The notes beneath the pieces are model-generated. The model ran no database searches. It saw nothing but the letters and a program-made list of their open reading frames with translations, and had not been told where the DNA came from. Positions 24,442-32,564 of a stretch of 64,000 nucleotides of DNA are shown here, piece after piece. The DNA is taken from positions 124,001 to 188,000 of the forward strand of contig NZ_CP083747.1 in assembly GCF_020151015.1 (NCBI RefSeq), given 5' to 3'. A program made the translations under genes and the position numbers. The stretch is from Pseudomonas sp. p1(2021b) (GTDB lineage: Bacteria; Pseudomonadota; Gammaproteobacteria; Pseudomonadales; Pseudomonadaceae). Each line of letters opens with the position of its first letter. Position 1 is the first letter of the stretch.

Positions 24442-25371
24442 CTACCAACGCTTTTCGGTGTCTTCTTCCCAGGCGCCCATCTCGACAAAACAGTTGCGCA
24501 TGTCGGCCTCCTGGCTGATCTCGGTCAGCAGGTCATGCACGCTCTTGTCCAGCTCATCGTCGCTCCGATACGGAATGGTCAACTCATAGTGGCCGGCATC
24601 CAGCCGCTTCATGCCATAGGGCTCCAGGCAGTAGCGCTCAATGTTCTCCGTGGCCCGCTTCCGGCCGCGCACGAACTTGCTGTTATTCACCACCGCGAGG
24701 CGCAGGGTGACGGTGGCCACCCGCTCGGCGGCGGGCGGCTCTGCCGGCGACGCGGCCGAAGGCTGCTGGTCGCGTGACCTGGCGCTCTTCTGGTACGCGC
24801 CGATCTCGACACCACGGTGGCGCAGGTAGCTGTACAGCGTGCTCTTGGAGATGTGCAGCTTCTCGCCGATCGCGCTGACGCTCAGGCGACCTTCGCGGTA
24901 GAGGGTTTCGGCCGCCATGGCGGTGGCCTCAGCCTTGGCTGGCAGGCCCTTGGGACGGCCACCGATCCGGCCACGCGCCCGTGCGGCCGACAGACCCGCC
25001 TGAGTCCGCTCGCGGATCAGCTCGCGCTCGAACTCCGCCAGCGAGGCGAACAGGTTGAACACCAGGCGGCCTTGGGCGTGGGTGGTGTCGATGGGGTCAT
25101 TCAGGCTCTGTAAGCCGACCTTGCGCTCTGCCAGCTCGCCGACCAACTCGACCAGGTGCTTGAGGGAACGCCCAAGGCGATCCAGCTTCCAGATCACCAC
25201 GGCATCACCCGGCCGCACGTTGGCCAGCAGTTTGTCCAACTCCGGCCGGGCGCTTTTCGCGCCGCTGGCGATGTCTTGGTAGATGCGTTCGCACCCGGCC
25301 TGTTTCAGGGCATCGACTTGTAGGTCGGCTTTCTGATCCCGAGTGCTCACTCGCGCATAACCGATCTTCAT
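24442..25371 (-). CDS. tnpR: TnpR serine resolvase with long C-terminal extension
   Basis: A 309-residue serine recombinase. The N-terminal catalytic domain begins MKIGYARVSTRDQ (Ser nucleophile at about residue 9) and continues through DRLGRSLKHLVEL and EFERELIRERT. An HTH follows (ISKSTLYSYLRHRGVEIG). Residues about 190-309 form an extra domain not present in the 185-residue Tn3/Tn21 resolvases, as seen in the Tn5563 branch. It resolves cointegrates at the res site to its right. ATG 25371 was chosen over an adjacent TTG. Confidence 0.9.
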   Translation of the reverse strand: MKIGYARVSTRDQKADLQVDALKQAGCERIYQDIASGAKSARPELDKLLANVRPGDAVVIWKLDRLGRSLKHLVELVGELAERKVGLQSLNDPIDTTHAQGRLVFNLFASLAEFERELIRERTQAGLSAARARGRIGGRPKGLPAKAEATAMAAETLYREGRLSVSAIGEKLHISKSTLYSYLRHRGVEIGAYQKSARSRDQQPSAASPAEPPAAERVATVTLRLAVVNNSKFVRGRKRATENIERYCLEPYGMKRLDAGHYELTIPYRSDDELDKSVHDLLTEISQEADMRNCFVEMGAWEEDTEKRW

Positions 25372-25484
25372 CAAAAGTACTGTTTACTCGACTACGTTAG
25401 TAATAGTTGAACTTTGATTAAGCGTACCAGTTATTTGAACCGTAGCGCGGGGAGCTTAACGAACCGAGCCATTCCTCGATAGAG

Positions 25485-25510
25485 TTCGGCAAAACCTTCG
25501 TTTTGTCGAA
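25485..25510. promoter_or_regulatory. Inverted repeat in the putative res region
   Basis: TTCGGCAAAAC and GTTTTGTCGAA form near-perfect arms around CTTC. The 200-bp gap between divergent tnpR and the antitoxin gene is where Tn3-family res sites and the divergent promoters lie; this repeat is one candidate sub-site. Confidence 0.5.
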
Positions 25511-25572
25511 CCATTGCATCGCCCTTTGTGATTGGCGTATAAACACACAAACACCTATTAGCGGAGAACGCT

Positions 25573-25812
25573 ATGAATACCATTCGCTGGAATGTCGCCG
25601 TCTCGGCCGACACCGACCAGTCGCTTCGGATGTTTCTGGCCAGCCAGGGCGGCGGCCGTAAGGGCGACCTGTCGCGCTTCATCGAAGAAGCGGTACGGGC
25701 ACACATCCTGGAGCTGAGCGCTGAGCAGGCCAAGGCCGCTAACGCCCATCTGAGTGAGGCAGAATTGACCAACGCGGTTGACGAAGCGCTCGACTGGGCA
25801 CGTAAGCGCTGA
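25573..25812 (+). CDS. Ribbon-helix-helix antitoxin of the transposon toxin-antitoxin pair
   Basis: A 79-residue protein with a GGAGAA ribosome site. The start, IRWNVAVSADTDQSLRMFLA, and KGDLSRFIEEAVRAHIL fit a ribbon-helix-helix DNA-binding antitoxin; the C-terminal helical tail would wrap the toxin. Its stop overlaps the toxin ATG, giving coupled expression. Such pairs between resolvase and transposase genes are a recognised integral feature of several Tn3 branches. Probably autoregulates from the res/promoter region. Confidence 0.8.
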   Translation: MNTIRWNVAVSADTDQSLRMFLASQGGGRKGDLSRFIEEAVRAHILELSAEQAKAANAHLSEAELTNAVDEALDWARKR

Positions 25813-26222
25813 TGCGGGTCGTGTTGGATACCAACATCCTGTTCAGCGCCCTGATCTCGCCACATGGCGCGCCCGATGCGATCTACCGTGCCTGGCGGGC
25901 GGCGCGTTTCGAGGTGGTGACCTCGCGGATGCAACTCGATGAAATTCGTCGAGCCAGCCGCTATCCCAAGCTTCAGGCCATCCTACAGCCCGCCAAGGTG
26001 GGCGCCATGATCAATAACCTGCAACGGGCTGTGGTACTGGAGCGCCTGACCATTGAGGTCGAAGCCGATGATCCGGATGACTCGTTTTTGCTGGCCATGG
26101 CCTTGGCGGGCGATGCGGACTACCTGGTAACCGGTGATCGCCGCGCCGGCCTGCTGCAACGCGGGCACATCGAACGCACGCGGATCGTCACGCCCGCCGT
26201 GTTCTGCGTCGAGGTGCTGTGA
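25812..26222 (+). CDS. PIN-domain toxin (ribonuclease)
   Basis: A 136-residue PIN-domain protein. Conserved acidic residues are visible: Asp6 in VLDTNILFSAL, Glu in QLDEIRRAS, the pair in DDPDDSFLLAMALAGDADYL, and Asp in VTGDRRAG. PIN toxins cut RNA when freed from the antitoxin. The start codon overlaps the antitoxin stop. In Tn5563 the equivalent gene was called pilT-like because of the PIN domain; it is unrelated to pilus retraction. Confidence 0.85.
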   Translation: MRVVLDTNILFSALISPHGAPDAIYRAWRAARFEVVTSRMQLDEIRRASRYPKLQAILQPAKVGAMINNLQRAVVLERLTIEVEADDPDDSFLLAMALAGDADYLVTGDRRAGLLQRGHIERTRIVTPAVFCVEVL

Positions 26223-26225
26223 TCA

Positions 26226-29219
26226 ATGCCGGTCGGTTTTCTGACTCAAGAGCAACGCGACGGTTTTGGCCGCTATGTTGATTCGCCCAGCCGTGAAGAG
26301 CTGGAACGTTACTTCCACCTGAGCGATGAAGACCGTGAAGCCATCCAGGTGCTGCGGGGTAACCATAACCGTCTGGGTTATGCCGTTCTGCTGACCACCG
26401 TCCGCTTCGTTGGCGTTCTGCCGGACAAGCCCGCCGCCGTGCCGGTGGAAGTCCTGCAGGTGCTTTGCCGACAACTGGCGATTCCAGACCCCGACTGCCT
26501 CCAGCGCTATAGCGATCATCGCCGCTGGATACATGCCACCGATATTCAGAACCGCTTTGGCTATCGTCATTTCACCGATCCGGGCATCGGCTTTCGCTTG
26601 AGCCGCTGGCTGTATGCCCTCTGCTGGACGGGCACCGACCGGCCGGGAGTGCTGTTTGAGCGAGCCACCTCGTGGCTGTTCACACAGAAAGTCCTCCTGC
26701 CTGGTGTGTCTCAACTAGAGCGCTTTATCGCCCAGTTGCGCAGTCGGGTCGAAGAACGCCTCTGGTTTACGCTGGGCCGCAGCGTGACTGAGGAACAGCG
26801 ATTGCAACTGCAAGACTTGCTGACGGTGGCCGAAGGCAACCGCAGCTCCCGGCTGGATCAATTGCGCTCCGGCCCGGTCATGGTCAGTGGCCCCGCGTTG
26901 ATTCGGGCACTGCGCCGGCTCGATGACGTGCGCGGCATCGGCATCACCTTGCCGGCGGCGGCGCACATCCCTCCCAGCCGTATCGCCGCCCTGGCCCGCT
27001 TCGCCAACACGGCCAAGGTCACCGCGATTAATCGGCTGCCGGCGTCGCGGCGGATGGCGACACTGGTGGCCTTCGCACTCTGCCTGGAGGCGACTGCGCA
27101 CGACGACGCACTGGAAGTCCTGGAGGCCTTGCTGCGCGACCTGTTCAGCAACGCGGAGAAGGCCGACAAGAAAGCCCGCATGCGCAGCCTGAAAGACCTG
27201 GATCGGTCGGCCGCGACGCTCGCCGCCGCGTGCAAGGTCGTGCTGGACAGCTCGATCAGCGATGACAACGTGCGCGCCCGGCTGTTCAACGACCTGCCGA
27301 GGACCACCCTGGAAAAGGCCCTGGAAGAGGTCAACGCGCTGATCCGCCCGGTAGATGACGTCTATTTTCTTGCATTGGAAGCGCGCTACCGCAGCGTGCG
27401 CCGCTTCCTGCCCGACCTGCTCAAGCACATCCGCTTCGGCTTCAGCCCGGCCGGCAAGGGCGTGGCGGCTAGTCTGGAGTGGCTGCAACTGAACCTGCCG
27501 CGCCGGAAGCCAGAGGATGACGCGCCGCAGGAGATCGTGGCCAAGGCTTGGCAGAAGCACATCACCCGCGAAGATGGCTCCCTCGACATGGGTGCCTATG
27601 TGTTCTGCACGCTCGATGCGCTGCGCACGGCCCTGCGCCGCCGCGATGTCTTCGTCTCGCCCAGTTGGCGCTATGCCGACCCGCGTCTTGGCCTGCTCGA
27701 CGGTGCCGAATGGCTGGCGGCGCGACCGATCATCTGCCGGTCACTGGGCCTGACCATCGACGCCAAAACCACCCTGGACGCCTTGTCCGTCGAGCTGGAT
27801 GCAACCTGGCTGGCAGTAGCCGCGCGCCTGCCCGACAACCCGGCGATTCAACTGAGCGAGAACACCGAGGGCAAGACCGAACTGTCGCTCGGGGCGCTGG
27901 ACAAGCTGGACGAGCCCTGCTCGTTGCTGCAACTGCGGGCGGCCGTGTCTGACCTGATGCCGCGTGTCGATCTGCCGGAAATCCTCTTGGAAATCGCCGC
28001 CCGCACTGGCTTTTCCGAGGCCTTCACCCATGTCTCCGAACGCAATGCACGCGCCGACAACCTGGTCACCAGCCTCTGCGCGGTGCTGTTGGGCGGGGCC
28101 TGCAACACCGGCCTGGAGCCCTTGATCCGCACCGACAACCCGGCGCTGCGCCGTGACCGGCTGTCCTGGGTCAGCCAGAATTATATCCGCGACGACACCC
28201 TGTCAGCGGCTAACGCCATCCTGGTCGGAGCGCAAAGCCAACTGGAACTGGCCCAAGTCTGGGGTGGCGGCGAGGTCGCCTCCGCCGATGGCATGCGCTT
28301 CGTCGTACCGGTGCGCACCGTGCATGCCGGCCCCAATCCGAAGTATTTCGGCACCGGCCGGGGTGTCACCTGGTACAACCTGATTTCCGACCAATTCTCC
28401 GGCCTCAACGCCATCACCGTGCCCGGCACGCTGCGCGACAGCCTGGTGTTGCTGGCGGTCGTGCTGGAACAGCAGACCGAGTTGCAGCCGACGCAAATCA
28501 TGACCGACACCGGGGCCTACAGCGATGTGGTGTTCGGGCTCTTCCGCCTACTTGGCTACCACTTCAGTCCGCGGCTGGCCGATGTCGGCGGTACCCGCTT
28601 CTGGCGCACGCGCCCGGACGCGGACTACGGCAAGCTCAACGGGCTGGCCCGCCAGTCGGTCAAACTCGACCTGATCGCCGAGCACTGGGACGACCTGCTG
28701 CGCCTGGCCGGCTCGCTCAAACTCGGCCGGGTGCCGGCGACTGGCATCATGCGCACGCTGCAAACGGGAGATAGACCCACCCGGCTGGCCCAGGCGCTGG
28801 CCGAATTCGGGCGGATCGAAAAGACTCTGCACACGTTGACCTATATCGACGACGAGTCCAAGCGCCGCGCCACCCTGACCCAGTTGAACCGAGGCGAAGG
28901 CCGGCACAGCCTGGCCCGCGCCGTGTTCCACGGCAAACGCGGCGAGCTCCGCCAGCGCTACCGCGAAGGCCAGGAAGACCAGCTCGGTGCTCTGGGCCTG
29001 GTGGTGAACATCATCGTGCTGTGGAACACCCTCTACATGACGGCGGCCGTGGAACGGCTCAAGCAGCACGGCTATCCAGTGCTGGAAGAGGATTTGGCCC
29101 GGCTATCGCCGCTGATCTACGAGCACATCAACATGCTCGGGCGGTATTCCTTTGCGGTACCGGAAGAAGTTGCGCGCGGCGAGCTGCGGCCACTGCGTAA
29201 TCCAGACGACGACCTGTGA
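26226..29219 (+). CDS. tnpA: Tn3-family transposase TnpA, full length
   Basis: A 997-residue transposase of normal Tn3-family size. The N-terminal region has the DUF4158-type start (FLTQEQRDGFGRYVDSPSREE). The C-terminal DDE domain shows MTDTGAYSDVVFGLFRLLG (first Asp region), RFWRTRPDADYG and the final LGLVVNIIVLWNTLYM segment. Frame and ends are intact. It begins 3 bp after the toxin stop. Without a right terminal repeat this copy cannot move the locus, but the enzyme could act in trans on related elements. Confidence 0.95.
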   Translation: MPVGFLTQEQRDGFGRYVDSPSREELERYFHLSDEDREAIQVLRGNHNRLGYAVLLTTVRFVGVLPDKPAAVPVEVLQVLCRQLAIPDPDCLQRYSDHRRWIHATDIQNRFGYRHFTDPGIGFRLSRWLYALCWTGTDRPGVLFERATSWLFTQKVLLPGVSQLERFIAQLRSRVEERLWFTLGRSVTEEQRLQLQDLLTVAEGNRSSRLDQLRSGPVMVSGPALIRALRRLDDVRGIGITLPAAAHIPPSRIAALARFANTAKVTAINRLPASRRMATLVAFALCLEATAHDDALEVLEALLRDLFSNAEKADKKARMRSLKDLDRSAATLAAACKVVLDSSISDDNVRARLFNDLPRTTLEKALEEVNALIRPVDDVYFLALEARYRSVRRFLPDLLKHIRFGFSPAGKGVAASLEWLQLNLPRRKPEDDAPQEIVAKAWQKHITREDGSLDMGAYVFCTLDALRTALRRRDVFVSPSWRYADPRLGLLDGAEWLAARPIICRSLGLTIDAKTTLDALSVELDATWLAVAARLPDNPAIQLSENTEGKTELSLGALDKLDEPCSLLQLRAAVSDLMPRVDLPEILLEIAARTGFSEAFTHVSERNARADNLVTSLCAVLLGGACNTGLEPLIRTDNPALRRDRLSWVSQNYIRDDTLSAANAILVGAQSQLELAQVWGGGEVASADGMRFVVPVRTVHAGPNPKYFGTGRGVTWYNLISDQFSGLNAITVPGTLRDSLVLLAVVLEQQTELQPTQIMTDTGAYSDVVFGLFRLLGYHFSPRLADVGGTRFWRTRPDADYGKLNGLARQSVKLDLIAEHWDDLLRLAGSLKLGRVPATGIMRTLQTGDRPTRLAQALAEFGRIEKTLHTLTYIDDESKRRATLTQLNRGEGRHSLARAVFHGKRGELRQRYREGQEDQLGALGLVVNIIVLWNTLYMTAAVERLKQHGYPVLEEDLARLSPLIYEHINMLGRYSFAVPEEVARGELRPLRNPDDDL

Positions 29220-29231
29220 TCCCCCTAAACG

Positions 29232-29444
29232 CTATGAGCAACACCCAAGCTGCTGCTGGATCGGCGGGCACTTCACCGAGCCGAACGAACAGAAAACGCA
29301 GCAATCCCCTGGGTTGGGGCGCAGCAGCGCCTTGCAGTTGCTGCACTCGTAATAGAACTGGCAGGCGTCCGTGGGCATGGTTTCCGGCTTGGCGAAGCCG
29401 CAGCGCGGGCAAGTCAGCACGGACTCAAGGACAATGGCGCTCAT
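29232..29444 (-). CDS. Small cysteine-rich GDCCVFCS-type protein of mercury/metal operons
   Basis: A 70-residue protein with eleven cysteines. LTCPRCG and YECSNCKALL form a zinc-ribbon-like pair, and GDCCVFCSFGSVKCPPIQ is a motif often seen in small proteins beside mer and other heavy-metal genes. It lies just downstream of the merP remnant on the same strand. Function unproven; metal binding is likely. Confidence 0.65.
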   Translation of the reverse strand: MSAIVLESVLTCPRCGFAKPETMPTDACQFYYECSNCKALLRPNPGDCCVFCSFGSVKCPPIQQQLGCCS

Positions 29445-29451
29445 CGTGACC

Positions 29452-29697
29452 TCACTTCTGCACTGTGGAGGGGTATCCCGCGTTCGCGGTCGCCTCAGTC
29501 AGTGCCTCGGGCTGGGCCTTATCGGGATCGTAGGTGACGGTCGCCGTCTTCTGGTCGAAATTGACCTGGACGTCACTCACGCCGGACACCTTCTCCAGCG
29601 ACTTCTTGACCGTGATCGGACAGAGTCCGCACGTCATGTTCTGCACGTCGAGCGTGACGGTTTTCGGGGGAGCCGCCAGCGCCACGAAGGGCAAGGC
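29452..29697 (-). pseudogene. merP: merP (periplasmic mercury-binding protein), 5' end removed by IS21-family element
   Basis: Encodes the MerP body: an HMA domain with the metal site NMTCGLCPITVKKSL and the end TANAGYPSTVQK. The signal peptide normally before ALAAPPKTVTL is missing because the IS21-family left end begins at 29698, replacing the start codon. A reading frame runs on into the IS but lacks a credible start or signal. merT, merR and merA are not present in the window. Confidence 0.8.
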
Positions 29698-29817
29698 TGC
29701 GGATTCCACGGTCATCTGGCCACCCATTCCATAAGCATCTGACCACCGATTCCACGGTGATCCGGCCACCCATTCCACGCGTATCCGACCACTGATTCCA
29801 CGGTCATCCGGCCACTC
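29698..29817. repeat. Left-end multiple terminal repeats of IS21-family copy 1
   Basis: GATTCCACGG-T/G-ATC-C/T-GGCCAC recurs at about 29700, 29748 and 29794 (spacing 46-48 bp), with weaker ATTCCA...GACCAC copies between them, giving a roughly 23-bp rhythm. These are the IstA binding sites typical of this family. Confidence 0.75.
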
Positions 29818-29886
29818 AACCGGGCAGGCAGTAACGCAGGATTTCTTCACTACCATCGACCTCTTTTTCGAAGCAGAGAGGTCGTC

Positions 29887-31416
29887 GTGGAGCGTTTATC
29901 CATGCGTAAGATTCGCGAAGTACTTCGTCTCAAGTTCGAGGTCGGGCTATCGGCTCGCCAGATTGCCGTCAGCGTGCAGATCGGTCGTGTCACTGTCGGC
30001 GATTACCTCAACCGCTTTGCCGCCAGCGGTCTAGCCTGGCCCTGTTCGTTGTCCGATTCCGAGCTGGAGCAGCAACTGTTCCCACCGCCCCCTGCGGTGC
30101 CCAGCGAGCAACGGCCATTGCCCGATTGGTCTTGGGTGCATGCCGAGCTACGCCGGCCGGGCGTGACCTTGGCGCTGCTCTGGCAGGAGTATCGCCTGAG
30201 CCAGCCGAAAGGCTTTCAGTACAGCTGGTTCTGCGAGCACTACCGAGCCTGGCAGGGCAAGCTGGACGTGGTGATGCGCCAGGAGCATCGCGTCGGTGAG
30301 AAGCTGTTTGTCGACTACGCCGGGCAGACGGTGCCGGTGATCGACCGCCACAGCGGCGAGATCCGCCAGGCGCAGGTGTTCGTCGCGGTGCTTGGCGCGT
30401 CCAGCTACACCTTCGCCGAAGCCACTTGGTCGCAGCAGTTACCGGACTGGCTGGGCTCCCATGTCCGCTGCTTCGCCTTTCTCGGCGGCGTGCCGGAAAT
30501 CGTGGTGCCGGACAACCTGCGAAGCGCGGTGAGTAAGAGCCATCGCTACGAGCCGGACATCAACCCGAGCTACCGCGATCTGGCCGAGCACTATGGCGTG
30601 GCGGTGGTGCCGGCGCGGGCGCGTAAGCCGCGCGACAAGGCTAAGGCTGAGGTCGGCGTGCAGGTGGTCGAGCGCTGGATCCTCGCCGCGCTGAGGAACC
30701 GCCAGTTCTTCTCCCTGGACGAACTCAACAGCGCCATCGCCTTATTGCTGGAGCGGCTCAACCGACGACCGTTTCGCAAGCTGCCGGGCTCCCGGCACTC
30801 GGCCTTCGAAGCCCTGGATCGTCCAGCGCTGAGCCCACTGCCGGAGCAGCCCTACGTCTATGCCGAGTGGAAGAAGGCGCGCGTGCATATCGACTATCAC
30901 GTCGAGGTCGATGGGCATTACTACTCAGTGCCCTACCAGTTGGTGAAGAAACAGCTGGAAGTACGGCTGACGGCGCGCACCGTCGAGTGCTTCCACGCCA
31001 ACCAGCGGGTGGCCAGCCACCTGCGCTCGCCACACAAGGGCCGGCATAGCACACAGACCGAGCACATGCCCAAGAGCCATCGCGAGCATGCCGAGTGGAC
31101 GCCGCAACGGTTGATCCGCTGGGCCGAGCAGACCGGGCCGCACACCGCCGGCGTGATCAGCCACATCCTCGAACGGCGCATCCACCCAACCCAAGGCTAC
31201 CGGGCCTGCCTGGGCATCCTGCGCCTGGGCAAGACCCATGGCGAAGTGCGCTTGGAGCTGGCCTGCCGACGCGCCCTCAGCCTCGGCGCGTGCAGCTACA
31301 AGAGCCTCGAATCGATCCTGCGCCAGGGGCTGGAAAACCTGCCGCTGGCCCAGCAGCACCTGCCCCTGCTGCCGGACGACCACGCCAACCTGCGCGGCCC
31401 CGGCTACTACCACTGA
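29887..31416 (+). CDS. istA: IS21-family transposase IstA
   Basis: A 509-residue transposase. The N-terminal HTH (GLSARQIAVSVQIGRVTVGD) is followed by a DDE integrase core: VDYAGQTVPVID (first Asp), VPDNLRSAVSK (second Asp region) and RDKAKAEVGVQ (Glu). The length fits IstA. GTG start, with ATG 29902 as an alternative. istB follows 17 bp after the stop. Confidence 0.93.
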   Translation: MERLSMRKIREVLRLKFEVGLSARQIAVSVQIGRVTVGDYLNRFAASGLAWPCSLSDSELEQQLFPPPPAVPSEQRPLPDWSWVHAELRRPGVTLALLWQEYRLSQPKGFQYSWFCEHYRAWQGKLDVVMRQEHRVGEKLFVDYAGQTVPVIDRHSGEIRQAQVFVAVLGASSYTFAEATWSQQLPDWLGSHVRCFAFLGGVPEIVVPDNLRSAVSKSHRYEPDINPSYRDLAEHYGVAVVPARARKPRDKAKAEVGVQVVERWILAALRNRQFFSLDELNSAIALLLERLNRRPFRKLPGSRHSAFEALDRPALSPLPEQPYVYAEWKKARVHIDYHVEVDGHYYSVPYQLVKKQLEVRLTARTVECFHANQRVASHLRSPHKGRHSTQTEHMPKSHREHAEWTPQRLIRWAEQTGPHTAGVISHILERRIHPTQGYRACLGILRLGKTHGEVRLELACRRALSLGACSYKSLESILRQGLENLPLAQQHLPLLPDDHANLRGPGYYH

Positions 31417-31433
31417 ACACAAGGAATCCCACC

Positions 31434-32191
31434 ATGCTGCCCCATCCGACCTTGGACAAGCTCCAGACCCTGCGCCTGACCGGCATGCTCAAGGCACTCG
31501 CCGAGCAACTGAAAACCCCCGACATCGACAGCCTGAGCTTCGTGGAACGCCTCGGCCTGTTGGTCGACCGCGAACTGACCGAGCGCGACGACAAGCGCCT
31601 CAGCAGCCGCCTGCGTCAGGCCCGGCTCAAGCACAACGCCTGCCTCGAAGACATCGACTACCGCAGCCCGCGCGGACTCGACAAGGCGCTGATCCTCCAG
31701 CTGAGCAGCGGTCAGTGGTTACGCGACGGACTCAACCTGATTATCAACGGCCCGACTGGCGTCGGTAAGACCTGGCTGGCCTGCGCCCTGGCCCACCAGG
31801 CCTGCCGAGAGGGTTACAGCGTGCGTTACCTGCGCTTGCCGCGCCTGTTGGAAGAGTTGGGCCTAGCCCACGGCGACGGGCGCTTCGCCAAGCTGATGAG
31901 CGGCTATGCCAAGACCGACCTGCTGATCCTTTTGATGACTGGGGTCTGGCCCCGTTCAACGCGGAACAGCGCCGCGACATGCTGGAGCTACTGGACGACC
32001 GCTACGGCCAGCGCTCGACCATCGTGACCAGCCAAATGCCAGTGGACAACTGGCACGAACTGATCGGTGATCCGACTCTGGCCGACGCCATCCTCGACCG
32101 CCTGGTGCACAACGCTTATCGGATCAACCTCAAGGGTGAGTCGATGCGCAAACAGACGAAGAAATTGACGACACCGGGCACCTCAGACTAA
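31434..32191 (+). pseudogene. istB: istB helper ATPase, frameshifted at Walker B
   Basis: Begins MLPHPTLDKLQTLRL and carries Walker A NGPTGVGKTW. At about 31929-31934 the sequence CTTTTGATGAC has two extra T compared with the expected Leu-Asp-Asp-Trp coding sequence (LLILDDWG). Frame 1 therefore ends in an unrelated tail at 32027, and the genuine C-terminal part (DMLELLDDRYGQRSTIVTSQ onward) continues in another frame to 32191. The DNA-activated ATPase would be truncated and inactive. Confidence 0.8.
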
Positions 32192-32230
32192 CAATGCCCC
32201 CCCTGCGTCGCTGCGCTCCGACTGCCCGGC

Positions 32231-32319
32231 CGGATGGCCGTGGAACAGGTGGCCAGATGGCCGTGGAATGCCTGGCCAGATGAGAGCGGACTGGGTGGCC
32301 GGATGGCGTGGAATCCGCA
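32231..32319. repeat. Right-end multiple terminal repeats of IS21-family copy 1
   Basis: Three copies of GGCC-A/G-GATGGC(C)GTGGAA (near 32232, 32252 and 32294) are inverse to the left-end repeats; the outermost ends GTGGAATCCGCA at the element border. Confidence 0.75.
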
Positions 32320-32558
32320 ATCTGACTCGGTTAATCGAGGATGGTTGTACTACCGGACCTCGAAAGGGCCTACGTATAAGTTACAAAGCACTGGACGGCC
32401 ATTATCTACGAAGTGACCCGTTTATTGAGCTAGTACGCTCTGGCTACATCGGAACTCGTAGCGGCACGACAGAACATCTGCAGACACTTATTGAGGCAGC
32501 CTTGACCGGCGGTCGCTCAGTTGTCGCTGCAATCCAGAGTGCAATGGCCAAAGGTTGA
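32320..32558 (+). pseudogene. 3' remnant of an unknown gene cut by the IS21-family element
   Basis: An open frame from the IS border to TGA 32558 encodes about 78 residues (including KALDGHYLRSDPFIELVRSG and TEHLQTLIEAALTGGRSVVA). Codon use looks genuine, and it ends 6 bp before the next gene. The 5' part is absent; the upstream codons belong to the IS end. It was probably the promoter-proximal gene of the following unit. Confidence 0.55.
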
Positions 32559-32564
32559 GGTTAG

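Larger units (their letters stand above)
24402..29697. mobile_element. Tn5563-like Tn3-family transposon, right end missing
   Basis: The left terminal repeat, tnpR (-), an antitoxin-toxin pair, tnpA (+), a small cysteine-rich gene and a merP remnant are in the order expected of Tn5563-type elements, which carry a PIN toxin pair and an incomplete mercury operon. The left flank TTATT is a plausible 5-bp target site. No matching right terminal repeat or second TTATT copy was found. The mercury genes are cut at 29697 by the IS21-family element, so the rest has been lost by deletion or recombination. Confidence 0.8.
29698..32319 (+). mobile_element. IS21-family insertion sequence, copy 1 (istB frameshifted)
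   Basis: The ends are exact inverted TGCGGATTCCAC (29698) and GTGGAATCCGCA (ending 32319), giving TG...CA termini typical of IS21. Multiple subterminal repeats lie inside both ends, and istA-istB fill the body. Bases outside the ends (CAAGGC and ATCTGA) do not match, so there is no target duplication. This implies a deletion or recombination next to the element after insertion. Confidence 0.88.
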
